From Nocardiopsis sp. CNT312 (GTDB lineage: Bacteria > Actinomycetota > Actinomycetes > Streptosporangiales > Streptosporangiaceae): DNA of 64,000 nt. The stretch lies in NCBI RefSeq assembly GCF_000515115.1, contig NZ_KI911538.1, forward strand, positions 138,803 to 202,802, given 5' to 3'. Under the pieces are notes generated by a model. That model saw only the letters and a list, made by a program, of their open reading frames with translations. It was not told the origin of the DNA and searched no databases. The position numbers were made by a program, and so were the translations under genes. How positions within the stretch are numbered: the stretch's first letter is position 1; each line of letters opens with the position of its first letter. Shown here one piece after another: positions 1 through 9,098 of this stretch.

Positions 1-28
1 TGCTGGGGAACCGTGCGGGGAAGACCCG

Positions 29-613
29 TCAACGCGGCCCCAGACCGTTGTACAGCACGTCGAGGACCTCGCGCAGTTGTGCGTCGGGGGCGGTGGGCGA
101 GGAGTCGGCCGTGAACATCGCGAGCCCGTGCACGGTGGCGGACACCGCCGTGGCGAGGGCGGCCGGGTCCCCGTCGACGACCTCCCCGGCGGCCTGGCCC
201 TCCGCGATGGGGCGCACCACCGTCTCCAGGATGCGCTCGACGGCCTCGGTGAGTTCCTCGGGGGCGTTCGGGCTGTGCTTGCGCGCGTACATGAGGTCGA
301 GCAGCGCCGCGTGCTCGACCGCGAAGCCCACGTAGGCGCGCGCCAGGAGGAAGAGGCGTTCACGCGCGGTCTCCGCGCCTGCGACGGCGGGCTCCAGATA
401 CCCGTTGAGCCGTTCGAAGCCGGTGAGCGCCAGCGCGTCCAGCAGCGTCTGCTTGTCCTTGAAGTGGCGGCCCGGGGCGGCGTGGCTCACCCCTGCCTCG
501 CGCGCGAGTTCGCGCAGGGACAGCGCCTCCGGTCCCCGCTTCTCCAGTGCGCGTTCGGCACCCGCGAGGAGAGCGGCGCGCAGGTCACCGTGGTGGTAGG
601 GGCGGTCGGCCAT
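29..613 (-). CDS. TetR-family transcriptional regulator
   Basis: Transcriptional repressor of 194 aa acting in the cytoplasm on DNA. The N-terminal helix-turn-helix (about residues 10-56) shows the TetR pattern LSLRELAREAGVS followed by HFKDKQTLLDAL; the rest is an all-helical ligand and dimerisation domain with no recognisable ligand signature. The ATG start (complement of 611-613) is chosen because the HTH begins about ten residues later; the reading frame stays open further upstream only as antisense of the next gene. It is divergent from the short-chain dehydrogenase, with 90 bp between the starts, so it most likely represses that gene and itself through the palindrome in the gap. Family assignment is firm; ligand and target are inferred from position. 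Confidence 0.9.
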   Translation of the reverse strand: MADRPYHHGDLRAALLAGAERALEKRGPEALSLRELAREAGVSHAAPGRHFKDKQTLLDALALTGFERLNGYLEPAVAGAETARERLFLLARAYVGFAVEHAALLDLMYARKHSPNAPEELTEAVERILETVVRPIAEGQAAGEVVDGDPAALATAVSATVHGLAMFTADSSPTAPDAQLREVLDVLYNGLGPR

Positions 614-652
614 GGCCCCAGCATAGAACGGCCCCCCGGCGCGCCCCCACAG

Positions 653-664
653 CGGTCGCGACCG
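653..664. promoter_or_regulatory. candidate TetR operator palindrome
   Basis: A perfect 12-bp palindrome, CGGTCGCGACCG, lies about 40 bp from both start codons in the divergent tetR/SDR gap. TetR regulators bind such palindromes between divergent genes. The assignment rests on position and symmetry only, and 12-bp GC palindromes are not rare in this DNA. Confidence 0.35.
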
Positions 665-703
665 TCGTGGACAAGGTGCGCCGCCTTCCCCTACTTTGGC
701 GCG

Positions 704-1594
704 ATGGAGACGCAAGCGGTCATCATCCCCGACCTCAGCGGCCGCACGGCGGTCGTCACCGGAGCCAACAGCGGACTCGGCCTGGAGACCGCACGCATCC
801 TCGCCCGCAAGGGCATGCGCGTGGTCCTGGCGGTCCGCAGTGAAGACAAGGGCCGCGAGGCCGCCGCCACGATCGAGGGCACGACGGAGGTCCGCCCGCT
901 CGACCTCGCCGACCTCGCCTCGGTGCGCGCGTTCGCCGAGGGGTGGGAGGGCGGCATCCACCTGCTGATCAACAACGCGGGAGTGATGGCGCTCCCCGAG
1001 TCGCGCACCGAGGACGGGTTCGAGACCCAGCTCGGTGTGAACCACCTGGGCCACTTCGCCCTCACCAACCTGCTCCTGCCGCACGTCACCGGCAGGGTCG
1101 TCACCGTCACCTCCGACATGCACAAGATGGCCAAGGGCATCGACTTCGACGACCTCCAGATGGAGGGCGGCTACCACCCGGCCAAGGCCTACGCCCAGTC
1201 CAAGCTGGCCAACCTGCTGTTCACCCTGGAATTGCAGCGCCGCCTGGAGGAGACGGGCTCGACGGTGCTCTCGGTCGCCGCCCACCCCGGCTACGCCGCC
1301 ACCAACCTCCAGGGCCACACCGGCAACCCCGTCCTGCACCGTCTGCTCGCCGTGGCCAACACGGTGGTCGCCCAGAAGGCCGCCGTGGGCGCGCTGCCCA
1401 CGATCTACGCCGCCACCCAGGACGTCCCCGGGGCCGCCCTCGCCGGGCCCAAGGGCATGGGCGGCATGCGGGGCGCCCCCGCCTTGGCGAGCCGCAGCGA
1501 GGCCGCCTGGGACTCGATCGCGGCCCGGCGTCTGTGGACGGTCTCCGAGGAACTCACCGGGGTCCGGTTCCCCGAGAAGGACCTGCGCGGCTGA
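704..1594 (+). CDS. short-chain dehydrogenase/reductase
   Basis: NAD(P)-dependent oxidoreductase of 296 aa. The Rossmann cofactor motif TGANSGLG lies near residues 18-25, NNAG follows, and the catalytic YxxxK reads YAQSK. The layout (VTSDMHK before the active site, long C-terminal extension) resembles the retinol-dehydrogenase / WW-domain-oxidoreductase-like SDRs common in actinomycetes, whose substrates are usually unknown. The ATG at 704 precedes the expected N-terminal strand; the open frame upstream is antisense to tetR. It is divergent from tetR, which probably controls it. It ends convergently with the penicillin acylase gene, with a hairpin terminator between them. Substrate cannot be deduced. 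Confidence 0.9.
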   Translation: METQAVIIPDLSGRTAVVTGANSGLGLETARILARKGMRVVLAVRSEDKGREAAATIEGTTEVRPLDLADLASVRAFAEGWEGGIHLLINNAGVMALPESRTEDGFETQLGVNHLGHFALTNLLLPHVTGRVVTVTSDMHKMAKGIDFDDLQMEGGYHPAKAYAQSKLANLLFTLELQRRLEETGSTVLSVAAHPGYAATNLQGHTGNPVLHRLLAVANTVVAQKAAVGALPTIYAATQDVPGAALAGPKGMGGMRGAPALASRSEAAWDSIAARRLWTVSEELTGVRFPEKDLRG

Positions 1595-1620
1595 GAGCGT
1601 TCCGCGGGGCGCAGGGGAAC

Positions 1621-1658
1621 GGCCCGCCACCGCCCGGGTCAGGGGGCGGCGGCGGGCC
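1621..1658. terminator. bidirectional hairpin terminator
   Basis: Two 15-nt arms, GGCCCGCCACCGCCC (1621-1635) and GGGCGGCGGCGGGCC (1644-1658), pair with one mismatch around an 8-nt loop. The hairpin sits between the converging SDR and penicillin acylase stop codons. Confidence 0.75.
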
Positions 1659-1670
1659 GGGTCTTGCGCG

Positions 1671-4235
1671 CTAGGGCACGAGCAGCAGCTCGTCCACGGC
1701 GGCCGCCTCGACCGCCTCACGCGTCACCGCGAACGGCAGGGTCTCGCCCCGCGCCCACAGCTCCAGTTGGTTGTCGTAGTCCTCGTGGAAGGCGTGTCCG
1801 GAGTTGCCGGTCAGGTGGATCCAGGTGGAGGCGTCCCGGTCGGCCAGGTCCACGACCATGCGCATCGACGGCACCGCCGTGATCTCGTAGCCGTGCTCCG
1901 CGCGCCAGCCGGTGGCGTTGACGATGCTGGACCCGCCCGCGCTCTCCACCGGCCCCCGGTTGACCAGCCACTCCACCGGACCGATCCCGGAGGTGCCGAA
2001 CGACTCGTTGGTGGCCGTCAGGGTGTGCAGGTCGCCCCAGCGCCACGCGGAGGGGTCGTCGCCGAGCCGTTCGGTGAGCTCCTCGGTCGCGGCGTCCATC
2101 GCTGCGGCGAGCACCGCGTCGTAGCCGTCGGCCTCCTCGCCCTCCCACCACGGCGCGTCGGGGTCGTCCAGCAGTGCGTCGACCACGTACAGGCCGCGTG
2201 CGCCGTCGCTCATGTGCCGCTCCCCCAGTTCGTCGAAGAGCAGCGGGAGCAGGTGGCGCCAGGTGGCCATGGAGAACGCGGCGCCGGCGGAGTCGGGTTC
2301 GGCGTACCCGTCCCAGTCGCGCAGCAGCTCCCGGGCCTCGGCGGTGGCACCGTCCACCTCCACCTCCAGGAGGTGGTGCACGGCGGCGAACGCTGGCGCG
2401 TGGTAGGAGTCCAGGTGGATCTCGGACATGTCCTCGCTCGTCACCGGCCCCTCGGCGATCGCCTCGTCCAGCAGGTCGTTGATCCGCTGGCTCCGGTAGC
2501 CGTAGTCCCAGTCGTCGGTGAGGAAGTGCTCGTAGTCCTCGTCCACGACCGACTGGTTGGCGGTGACGATGACGCCCGAGGGCGGGTTGTACACGCTCGG
2601 CAGCTCGTCGAAGGGGAGGAACTCCTTCCAGTCGTAGGAGGTGTCCCAGCCCGGCGCGGGCCAGCGTCCGTCGCCCTCGCCGCGCACGGGCACCCGTCCG
2701 GGGGCCTGGTAGCCGATGTTGCCCTCGTTGTCGGCGTAGACGAGGTTCTGCGCGGGCACCTCGAAGAGGGAGGCGGCACCGCGGAAGTCGTCCCAGTCGC
2801 GGGCACGGTTCAGTGCGAAGATCGAGTCGGCGGTCCGCCCCGGGGTGAGCGCGGTCCACTGGAGCGCCACGCCGTAGCCGGTACCGGCCTCCTCGGCCTC
2901 ACCCACGACCTGGGCGGTGCGCTCCGCGACGGTGGCCAGGTCCTCCCCGACGGTGGTGTCCGAGAGCAGCGGGCCGTGCGCGGTCATGCGGATCGTGAGG
3001 TCCACGTCCTCGCCGCCGGCCACGGAGATCGTCTCCTCGACGGTTTCCAGTGGGACGCGCGCGCCGTCCACGATGTAGTGGTCGCCGTCGATGCGCTCCA
3101 CGTACAGGTCCATGACGTCGGGGTTGATGTTGGTGAAGCCCCAGGCGATGGACTCGTTCTGACCGATGATGACGCCGGGCAGGCCGGAGAAGCTGAAGCC
3201 GCTGACGTCGAAGGGGCACTCCTCGCTCAGCTCGGTGCAGTGCAGGCCCACCTGGTACCAGGTGGAGGGCATGGCCGCCCCCAGGTGGGGGTCGTTGGCC
3301 AGCAGCGGCAGACCGGACTCGGTGTGCTCGCCCGAGACCACCCAGGAGTTGGAGCCGATGTCGGGGCTGTCGGAGGGGCCGAGCAGTTCGGGGACGGCGT
3401 CGGCGAGCCCGTCGAGCCCCTCCAGCGCGGCCAGTGCCTCCTCGGGCAGGGCGCTGTCGGCGACGGGGGCACGGGCGGCGTCGGCGGGGGCCGGGTCCGT
3501 CTCCACGTCGGCGCCGTTGTGGTCGGCGGTGGTGGTGATGGGCTCGTGCTCGTCGAAGGGGTAGGCGGGGTAGAGCTCCTCGACCCGCTCACGGGAGAGC
3601 CCGCCCGCCAGCAGGAGGGCACGCTCGGTCTCCTGGTACATGTTGCCGCCCAGGTCCCAGGCCATGGCCTTGAGCCAGGCGAGGCTGTCGGCGGGGGTCC
3701 ACGGTTCGATCCCGGTCTCGGTGCCGGTCACGGCGAGCAGGCCGTACTCCACACTGGCGGCCAGGCCGTCGTTCTCGTCGAGCCAGGCGTTGACGCCCTC
3801 GGCGTAGGCGTCGAGGTAGCCGCGGGTGGACGCGTCCAGGAGTTCGTACTCCTGCTCGGCGACGCGGCGCCAGCCCATGGTGCGCAGGTAGGCGTCGGTC
3901 TCCACCTGCTCGGGGCCGAAGAGTTCGGCAGTGCGCCCAGCCGTGACGTGGCGGCGGAAGTCCATCTCCCAGAAGCGGTCCTGGGCGTGGGTGAAGCCCT
4001 GGGCCATGAAGAGGTCGTGGGCGGTATCGGCGTAGACGTGCGGGACGCCGTAGTCGTCGCGCAGGACGGTGACCTCGGAGCCCAGCCCTGGGAGGGTGAG
4101 TTCCCCGGCGTGTTCGGGGAAGGACCGGCGGACGGCCCACACCCCGAGGAGGGAGGCGACCAGCGCCAGCGCCGCCAGGACGGCGAGGACCCATATCAGC
4201 GTGCGGACGACGGCACGACTACGCAAGACACTCAT
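1671..4235 (-). CDS. penicillin acylase family N-terminal nucleophile hydrolase
   Basis: Exported or membrane-anchored amidohydrolase of 854 aa, the usual size of penicillin amidase / acyl-homoserine-lactone acylase precursors. One hydrophobic segment (about residues 11-35) forms a signal anchor. The alpha region carries DDYGVPHVYAD and the HAQDRFWEMDFRR motif of the family. The self-cleavage site is at GSNSW: Ser295 would become the N-terminal nucleophile of the beta chain, and GENDPHL-type motifs follow as LLANDPHL. These enzymes hydrolyse amides such as acylated beta-lactams, quorum lactones or capped peptides; the real substrate cannot be read from sequence. The gene stands alone. An acidic insert around residues 228-290, before the nucleophile, probably includes the excised spacer. 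Confidence 0.93.
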   Translation of the reverse strand: MSVLRSRAVVRTLIWVLAVLAALALVASLLGVWAVRRSFPEHAGELTLPGLGSEVTVLRDDYGVPHVYADTAHDLFMAQGFTHAQDRFWEMDFRRHVTAGRTAELFGPEQVETDAYLRTMGWRRVAEQEYELLDASTRGYLDAYAEGVNAWLDENDGLAASVEYGLLAVTGTETGIEPWTPADSLAWLKAMAWDLGGNMYQETERALLLAGGLSRERVEELYPAYPFDEHEPITTTADHNGADVETDPAPADAARAPVADSALPEEALAALEGLDGLADAVPELLGPSDSPDIGSNSWVVSGEHTESGLPLLANDPHLGAAMPSTWYQVGLHCTELSEECPFDVSGFSFSGLPGVIIGQNESIAWGFTNINPDVMDLYVERIDGDHYIVDGARVPLETVEETISVAGGEDVDLTIRMTAHGPLLSDTTVGEDLATVAERTAQVVGEAEEAGTGYGVALQWTALTPGRTADSIFALNRARDWDDFRGAASLFEVPAQNLVYADNEGNIGYQAPGRVPVRGEGDGRWPAPGWDTSYDWKEFLPFDELPSVYNPPSGVIVTANQSVVDEDYEHFLTDDWDYGYRSQRINDLLDEAIAEGPVTSEDMSEIHLDSYHAPAFAAVHHLLEVEVDGATAEARELLRDWDGYAEPDSAGAAFSMATWRHLLPLLFDELGERHMSDGARGLYVVDALLDDPDAPWWEGEEADGYDAVLAAAMDAATEELTERLGDDPSAWRWGDLHTLTATNESFGTSGIGPVEWLVNRGPVESAGGSSIVNATGWRAEHGYEITAVPSMRMVVDLADRDASTWIHLTGNSGHAFHEDYDNQLELWARGETLPFAVTREAVEAAAVDELLLVP

Positions 4236-4342
4236 GCGGGGAACAATAGGGTGTTCTAGCTCACGTCAGGCGCGATTCATGGGACGACCGACCCAATTGT
4301 TACCTGTCGGTAGTGCGATGGCGATGTGGTTGTTCCGGCAGG

Positions 4343-5044
4343 TCAGTTAGTCCGCTGGTGCAGCGAGCAGGCCCCCTCTGACACGAACCCCAGCGACTCG
4401 TACAGCGGACGCCCGTCCTCCGTCGCCACCAGCACGATGTCCCGTCCCCCGTGGCCGCGGACCAGCGCTGACAGGATCTGGCGGGCCAGGCCCAGGGAAC
4501 GGTGTTCGGGCAGGGTGGCCATCCAGTAGACGCACACGGTGTTGTCGTCGTCGAAGGTCAGGGCCGTGGACACACAGGCGCCCAGGCGCCGGATCGCCCA
4601 CGCGCGCCAGCCCCGCCGGTCGAGCAGGTCCGTCGGCAGCAGCCGAGAGGGGGAGTAGGGCTGGAGCGCGGGCATGGGAAACCCGTCCACGATGACCCGC
4701 TCGGCCAGGGGAAGCTCGGCAGCGGCGAGTTCGCGCACCCTCCGCGACGCCTCCGCCTCCGGCAGCGGGGTCGCCGCCGGCCTGCGCATGATCGGTCGGG
4801 TGGTGCGCCGGGTGCCCGACAGCTCCAGCAGCCCGAAGGGGTCCTCGACGGTGAGGCTCCCCGGGTCGGACAGGGCCTCGCGCGCCTTCCCGGTGAGTTT
4901 GCGGGTCGGTTCCCACACACTGATCCAGGTGAGCGGCGGCATACCGCCCTGGAGGAGATCGACGCCGGGGGCGACCGTCCGTCCGGGCAGGAGGTGGCGG
5001 CGCATCTCCGCCATGTTCCACGCGTAGGCGCGCACGGTGTCCAT
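4343..5044 (-). CDS. GNAT-family N-acetyltransferase
   Basis: Protein of 233 aa with a C-terminal GNAT fold. The acetyl-CoA region appears in VCVYWMATLPEHRSLGLARQ (motif A, although the usual RxxGxG loop is altered to RSLGLA) and the C-terminal LYESLGFV strand-helix is typical. The first 100 residues are not recognised and may recognise the acceptor. Start ATG at 5044 is preceded by GGAAGGAG at good spacing; the longer open frame upstream lacks such a site. It is probably a single-gene transcript, because the kinase gene on the same strand ends 280 bp upstream. Acceptor substrate unknown. Confidence 0.85.
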   Translation of the reverse strand: MDTVRAYAWNMAEMRRHLLPGRTVAPGVDLLQGGMPPLTWISVWEPTRKLTGKAREALSDPGSLTVEDPFGLLELSGTRRTTRPIMRRPAATPLPEAEASRRVRELAAAELPLAERVIVDGFPMPALQPYSPSRLLPTDLLDRRGWRAWAIRRLGACVSTALTFDDDNTVCVYWMATLPEHRSLGLARQILSALVRGHGGRDIVLVATEDGRPLYESLGFVSEGACSLHQRTN

Positions 5045-5324
5045 GGGGCTCCTTCCAAGGGAGGGCGGGGGCTCTCTGGGGGCCTCAAAGCGGCTGGGAC
5101 AGGGAATTCGGACGATTGTGTCAGGTTCGGGTTGCCGTGAGTAGGGAGGGCGGGGGGTGCGATCAGGTGAACTCTTGGAACGTGCCCCGGGCCGTGCGAT
5201 CGGGGTTCGCTCTACGGCGAAGTTCGGCGTCGGTCTTCGCCGAACGCCGCGCCGTGCACGAAGTCGGCCGCCATGGGCCCGGGGACAAGAGCGCGAAACG
5301 GTTGCGGAGCGGGACTCCGGACGG

Positions 5325-7223
5325 TCAGATGTTCGGGGCCGGTCGGAAGGAGCCCGTGGACGTGGGGCCGGACAACGGGAGACGCAGCGTGAACACGGAG
5401 CCCACACCGAGGGTGCTCCTCACCGCCGCCGAACCGCCGTGCAGTTCGACGAGGCCGCGTACGATGGCCAGCCCCAAGCCGCTTCCACCGGTCTGTCTGC
5501 TGCGAGACTTCTCCGCCCGCCAGAACCGGTCGAACACCTGAGGCAGGTCCTCGGGGGCGATCCCGGCCCCCGTGTCGGCGACCTGGAATATCGCCTCCCC
5601 TTCCTCACCCCATGCCCGTACGGTGACCGTTCCGGCTTTCGGAGTGTGCCGCAGAGCGTTCCCCACCAGATTGCCGAGAGCTTGGGCCAGCCGTGTCGGG
5701 TCGGCGCTGAGAACGGTCCCGTCCGCCTCGGCGACCAGTCGCAGCCCCGCTTCGTCCGAGCGCAGCCGGTAGCTCGCCACGACCTGCTCGACCAGGACAC
5801 GGGCCTCCACACGCTCCGGTGACAGCCTTAGCCTGCCCGCGTCAGCCAGCGCCAGGTCCTGGAGGTCGTCGATGATCGCCTGGAGCAGCAGGGTCTCGCC
5901 TACCAACATCCCCATGCGTTCCGGGTGCAGGTCTGCCACACCGTCCTGGGCCGCCTCCAGCCAGCCCCTGAGATTGCTCAGCGGTGTCCGCAGTTCGTGT
6001 GAGACGTCGCTGACCATGGCCTTGCGCTGCTCCTCCAACCGTTCCAGGTGTTCGGACATCTCATTGAACGCCGTGGCCAGTTGGCCGAGTTCACCGGGAT
6101 CACGTACCTCGACCCGCCCAGCGCCCTGACCAGCTCGCATACGCAGTACCGCGTCCGTGAGAGCGTGGACCGGGCGCACCAGCTGTGTCGAGACGGTCAC
6201 ACTCACCACGAGGGTCAGCACCAGAACCAGCAGCACTACACCGGAAACCCGCAGTACACCCTCGCGCGACAGGGACGGGCTGGCGGCCGGATTCTCGGCC
6301 GGGTCGTCGATGAAGAGGAGAGCGGCTGGCGCGACGTAAGGGGCGAGCAGGTCGCGCCGGGCGGAGTCGACACAGTCGGCGGTGTGCCGGTCCAGTTCCG
6401 GGGACAGCGGCTCCATCCACCGGACCTCTGCCGACGACAGAGCCCCCTCGGCCCACAACGCCTCCTCTTCCTCTTGTGTGAGACCCGAGGTGTTCCTTGG
6501 CACGGCTATCGGCGTGCCGGTGGTGCCGTCGATGCGAAACACCACCTCAGGCCCGGCTGGGTCCAGACACGAGGCGGTGAGCTCGGCCAAGTCCTCAAGG
6601 GCCGTACGCTCGCTGGTGACGGGCTCTTCCAGTGCGGTGAGCCCACAGAACAACCGCAGGGACCCGATCTCCTCGCTCCCTGACACGTTCACGTAGGGGC
6701 GGCCGCTCGGCGCGGTCTCCACCGTCGCCAATATCCCGAACTCCTCATTGAGGCACGCGGCGCTCTCCTCGGCGGCACTGGTGAGCCGCCCCAGGTCGGA
6801 TCCGGCGACAGTGAACGGGCCGACCGCGCGCGGGTCGATGCGGCCCGCACCCTCGGAGGCCAGGGTCACGTCCACGGCGAGCGGGTCCACGACCGAGGAC
6901 GCCCGGGGTGGAAGCGGTGACCTGTCCCGGGAGTCAGCGATAGGTCGAAGGTTCTCCGTGACCAGCGCGATTCGCCGCCCGGTCTCCTCGGCGAGAACCC
7001 GGACCGTGCCATCGACGCTGTCCCAATCAGCGTGGGTCGCAGCGTAGCCGACGAGCGTGTCGTGGATCCGGGTGTCGGCGGCCAGCGTCTCCCCCTGCTC
7101 GACGCGGAGCGACTCCGAGGTCCCTTGCACGGACAGCCACGCGGTCGCCGTGATAGAGCACGCCGCGATGAGTATCGAGCTCGCCAGCAGCCGGGTGCGC
7201 AGGCTCCGCCAGAGCGCCGTCAT
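5325..7223 (-). CDS. two-component sensor histidine kinase
   Basis: Membrane sensor kinase of 632 aa. A first transmembrane helix (about 12-32), a very large extracytoplasmic sensor region of about 290 residues with several cysteines, and a second helix (about 324-347) are followed by HAMP (about 348-400), a HisKA dimerisation domain with phospho-acceptor His409 in SHELRTP, and a HATPase domain with N, G1 (ADTGAGI) and G2 (GGSGLGLAI) boxes. The ATG at 7223 is preferred, 16 nt after the regulator stop; an in-frame TTG at 7247 would overlap the regulator by 8 nt. It forms an operon with the upstream OmpR-type regulator. The pair lies beside an L,D-transpeptidase gene, so a cell-wall or envelope stimulus is plausible but unproven. 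Confidence 0.93.
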   Translation of the reverse strand: MTALWRSLRTRLLASSILIAACSITATAWLSVQGTSESLRVEQGETLAADTRIHDTLVGYAATHADWDSVDGTVRVLAEETGRRIALVTENLRPIADSRDRSPLPPRASSVVDPLAVDVTLASEGAGRIDPRAVGPFTVAGSDLGRLTSAAEESAACLNEEFGILATVETAPSGRPYVNVSGSEEIGSLRLFCGLTALEEPVTSERTALEDLAELTASCLDPAGPEVVFRIDGTTGTPIAVPRNTSGLTQEEEEALWAEGALSSAEVRWMEPLSPELDRHTADCVDSARRDLLAPYVAPAALLFIDDPAENPAASPSLSREGVLRVSGVVLLVLVLTLVVSVTVSTQLVRPVHALTDAVLRMRAGQGAGRVEVRDPGELGQLATAFNEMSEHLERLEEQRKAMVSDVSHELRTPLSNLRGWLEAAQDGVADLHPERMGMLVGETLLLQAIIDDLQDLALADAGRLRLSPERVEARVLVEQVVASYRLRSDEAGLRLVAEADGTVLSADPTRLAQALGNLVGNALRHTPKAGTVTVRAWGEEGEAIFQVADTGAGIAPEDLPQVFDRFWRAEKSRSRQTGGSGLGLAIVRGLVELHGGSAAVRSTLGVGSVFTLRLPLSGPTSTGSFRPAPNI

Positions 7224-7239
7224 AGTCCGCGGTTCCGCC

Positions 7240-7965
7240 TTACCCAAAGGACGCAGTATCGGTGGTCTCGTTCAGCTTGTATCCGACCCCGTAGACAGTG
7301 ACCAGCAGGGCGGGCTTGCGCGGAACCCGTTCGAGCTTGCGGCGCAGGTTTTTGACGTGCACGTCGATAGTGCGCTCGGTGATGAACCGGCTGATTCCAT
7401 GGATGTGTTCGAGGAGTTGTGCCCGGGTGAACACCTGACCCGGTCGGGTCGCGAGCGCAGCGAGCAACTGGAACTCGGCCCGGGTACAGGACACCGGTCT
7501 TTCGTCGCGGTGAACGGTATGACGACCCGGGTCGAGCGTGATCGGTCCCACCCGCAGGACAGGGTCGGTGGTCCGGCCGAGACCGTCCCCGTTCTCTGTC
7601 CACCTCGCCCGGCGCAGCAGGGTGCGCACCCGCGCCATCAGCTCGCGCGGGCTGTAGGGCTTGGTGACATAGTCGTCCGCCCCGAGATCGAGCCCGGTCA
7701 ACAGGTCTTCCTCAGTGGAACGTGCGGTGAGCATCAGTATCGCGACGTCGGATTCGGCGCGCAGTGCCCGGCACGCCTCCATGCCGTTCATGGCCGGCAT
7801 CATCACGTCCAGAATCACCAGGTCGTGACGGTCGTGGTGGTACACGGCGACAGCCGCGCGACCGTCATGGACCACACGTACGGTGTGTCCCTCGTATTCC
7901 AGGTACCGCCGGATCAGGTCCGCCTGGTTCACGTCGTCCTCGGCGACGAGCACATGGGCACACAC
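7240..7965 (-). CDS. OmpR/PhoB-family response regulator
   Basis: Cytoplasmic transcription factor of 241 aa. The receiver domain holds the acidic pair EDD near residues 9-11, phospho-acceptor Asp53 in LVILDVMMPAMNG and the DYVTKPYSPREL lysine region. The C-terminal winged helix ends in the usual VKNLRRKLE ... VYGVGYKL. The GTG at 7965 is chosen because GGAGG lies 7 nt upstream and the receiver begins at once; the open frame upstream adds an unrelated N-terminus. It is the first gene of a regulator-kinase operon and is divergent from the L,D-transpeptidase gene across a 249-bp gap carrying a perfect long inverted repeat. Confidence 0.95.
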   Translation of the reverse strand: MCAHVLVAEDDVNQADLIRRYLEYEGHTVRVVHDGRAAVAVYHHDRHDLVILDVMMPAMNGMEACRALRAESDVAILMLTARSTEEDLLTGLDLGADDYVTKPYSPRELMARVRTLLRRARWTENGDGLGRTTDPVLRVGPITLDPGRHTVHRDERPVSCTRAEFQLLAALATRPGQVFTRAQLLEHIHGISRFITERTIDVHVKNLRRKLERVPRKPALLVTVYGVGYKLNETTDTASFG

Positions 7966-8116
7966 GTGGACACCTCCGCTGCCGTGGAACGCCTGACACG
8001 GAAAAGATGGTAGAGGCCCTTCGCGGCGACGAAACGTAGTGCGGAAACCGCCTCCCAGGTCAGAACACAACGGGCACATAGCGGACACACGACTTCTTCA
8101 CATCCGTGCGTCAGTG

Positions 8117-8155
8117 TTCGGGTCGTCCGGAGCCGCTCGCTCCGGACGACCCGAA
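8117..8155. repeat. perfect 17-bp inverted repeat between divergent genes
   Basis: Arms TTCGGGTCGTCCGGAGC (8117-8133) and its exact complement (8139-8155) flank a 5-nt loop. The element sits about 60 bp before the L,D-transpeptidase start and 150 bp before the response-regulator start. It could be an operator, an RNA hairpin in the leader, or a terminator stranded after loss of a gene. Confidence 0.8.
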
Positions 8156-8214
8156 AGCGGCCCGGCCCGTACCCGGACGGCCGCACCCCGTGAGAAGAAT
8201 CCGGACGGCTGCTC

Positions 8215-8991
8215 ATGCTTCGATCCTCGCTCCCCCCGAACCCGGCACGGACCAGGCCGCGCACGGCTCCGCCGCCACTGGCAGCGATCCTGCTCCTGGC
8301 CGCGCTCACGGCCTGTTCGCCCGGAACCCCGGACGGATCCGGGGCGGAACCGTCCTCCGCCGACTCGGCGGGTTCGGAAGGGGCCCCTCCGCCTCGTGCG
8401 GTGATCGCCACGGTTCTCGGAGACGAGATCGGGGTGATGACCGAGAAGGGCGGTGAGGAGGTGCTGGACACGCTCGTGAACCCCAACGGGTTCGGGGTGG
8501 ACCGTGCGTTCCTCGTGGAGAGTGACGAGGACGCGTGGCTGGAGGTACTCCTGCCGGTCCGCCCGAACGGCACCACCGGGTGGGTGCGCAGGGACGAGGT
8601 ATCACTGACCAGCACCGACTTCCGGGTGGAGATCGACATGGCGGAGTTCGAGTTCTCCGTCTACGAAAGGGACGAAGAGGTGCGCGGCGGAGTGATCGGC
8701 ACGGGAAAGAGCGATACACCCACCCCACCGGGCCGGTACTACTTCACCGAGCTGCTCCAGCCCTCGGACCCCGACGGGCCCTACGGCGTTTACGCGTTCG
8801 GGCTGAGCGGGTTCTCCGAGTCATTGGAGACCTTCGCGGGAGGCCCTGGCCAACTGGCTGTCCACGGCACCAACGACGAGGGTGCGCTGGGCCGCCAGGT
8901 GAGTCACGGGTGTGTCCGAGTCTCCAACGAGGACATCACCTGGATGGCCGAGAACTTGCCCGTCGGTACCCCGGTGGAGATCTCCGAGTGA
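8215..8991 (+). CDS. L,D-transpeptidase lipoprotein (YkuD domain)
   Basis: Lipoprotein of 258 aa that should cross-link or attach to peptidoglycan from the outer face of the membrane. An arginine-rich N-terminus and hydrophobic stretch end in the lipobox LTAC with Cys34. The C-terminal YkuD domain has HGTNDEGALGRQVSHGCVRV, with catalytic Cys233 and His217/His231. An SH3-like region (about 60-130) precedes it. These enzymes form 3-3 meso-diaminopimelate cross-links by a beta-lactam-tolerant mechanism. The ATG start has no strong ribosome site but gives a good lipoprotein signal. It is divergent from the two-component genes and 107 bp upstream of the secreted repeat protein, with which it may be transcribed. 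Confidence 0.92.
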   Translation: MLRSSLPPNPARTRPRTAPPPLAAILLLAALTACSPGTPDGSGAEPSSADSAGSEGAPPPRAVIATVLGDEIGVMTEKGGEEVLDTLVNPNGFGVDRAFLVESDEDAWLEVLLPVRPNGTTGWVRRDEVSLTSTDFRVEIDMAEFEFSVYERDEEVRGGVIGTGKSDTPTPPGRYYFTELLQPSDPDGPYGVYAFGLSGFSESLETFAGGPGQLAVHGTNDEGALGRQVSHGCVRVSNEDITWMAENLPVGTPVEISE

Positions 8992-9098
8992 CCGGTGCTC
9001 CCGCCCGTATGCAGGGGGCGGAACCACGGGTTGGCGGTATGCCGGGCCGCTTTATCGCACGAACAACAATCACGTGAAGAACCAACGAAAGGTCGATC

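Noticed and set aside
29..1720. Minus-strand frame joining tetR to sequence antisense to the SDR gene
   Set aside because: Only the last 194 codons are TetR-like; the upstream part is a shadow of the SDR gene, so the start at 613 was used.
1767..4259. An 830-codon open frame on the plus strand
   Set aside because: It is exactly antisense to the penicillin acylase gene, has a Gly/Val/His-rich composition typical of GC-rich shadow frames, and has no ribosome site or domain.
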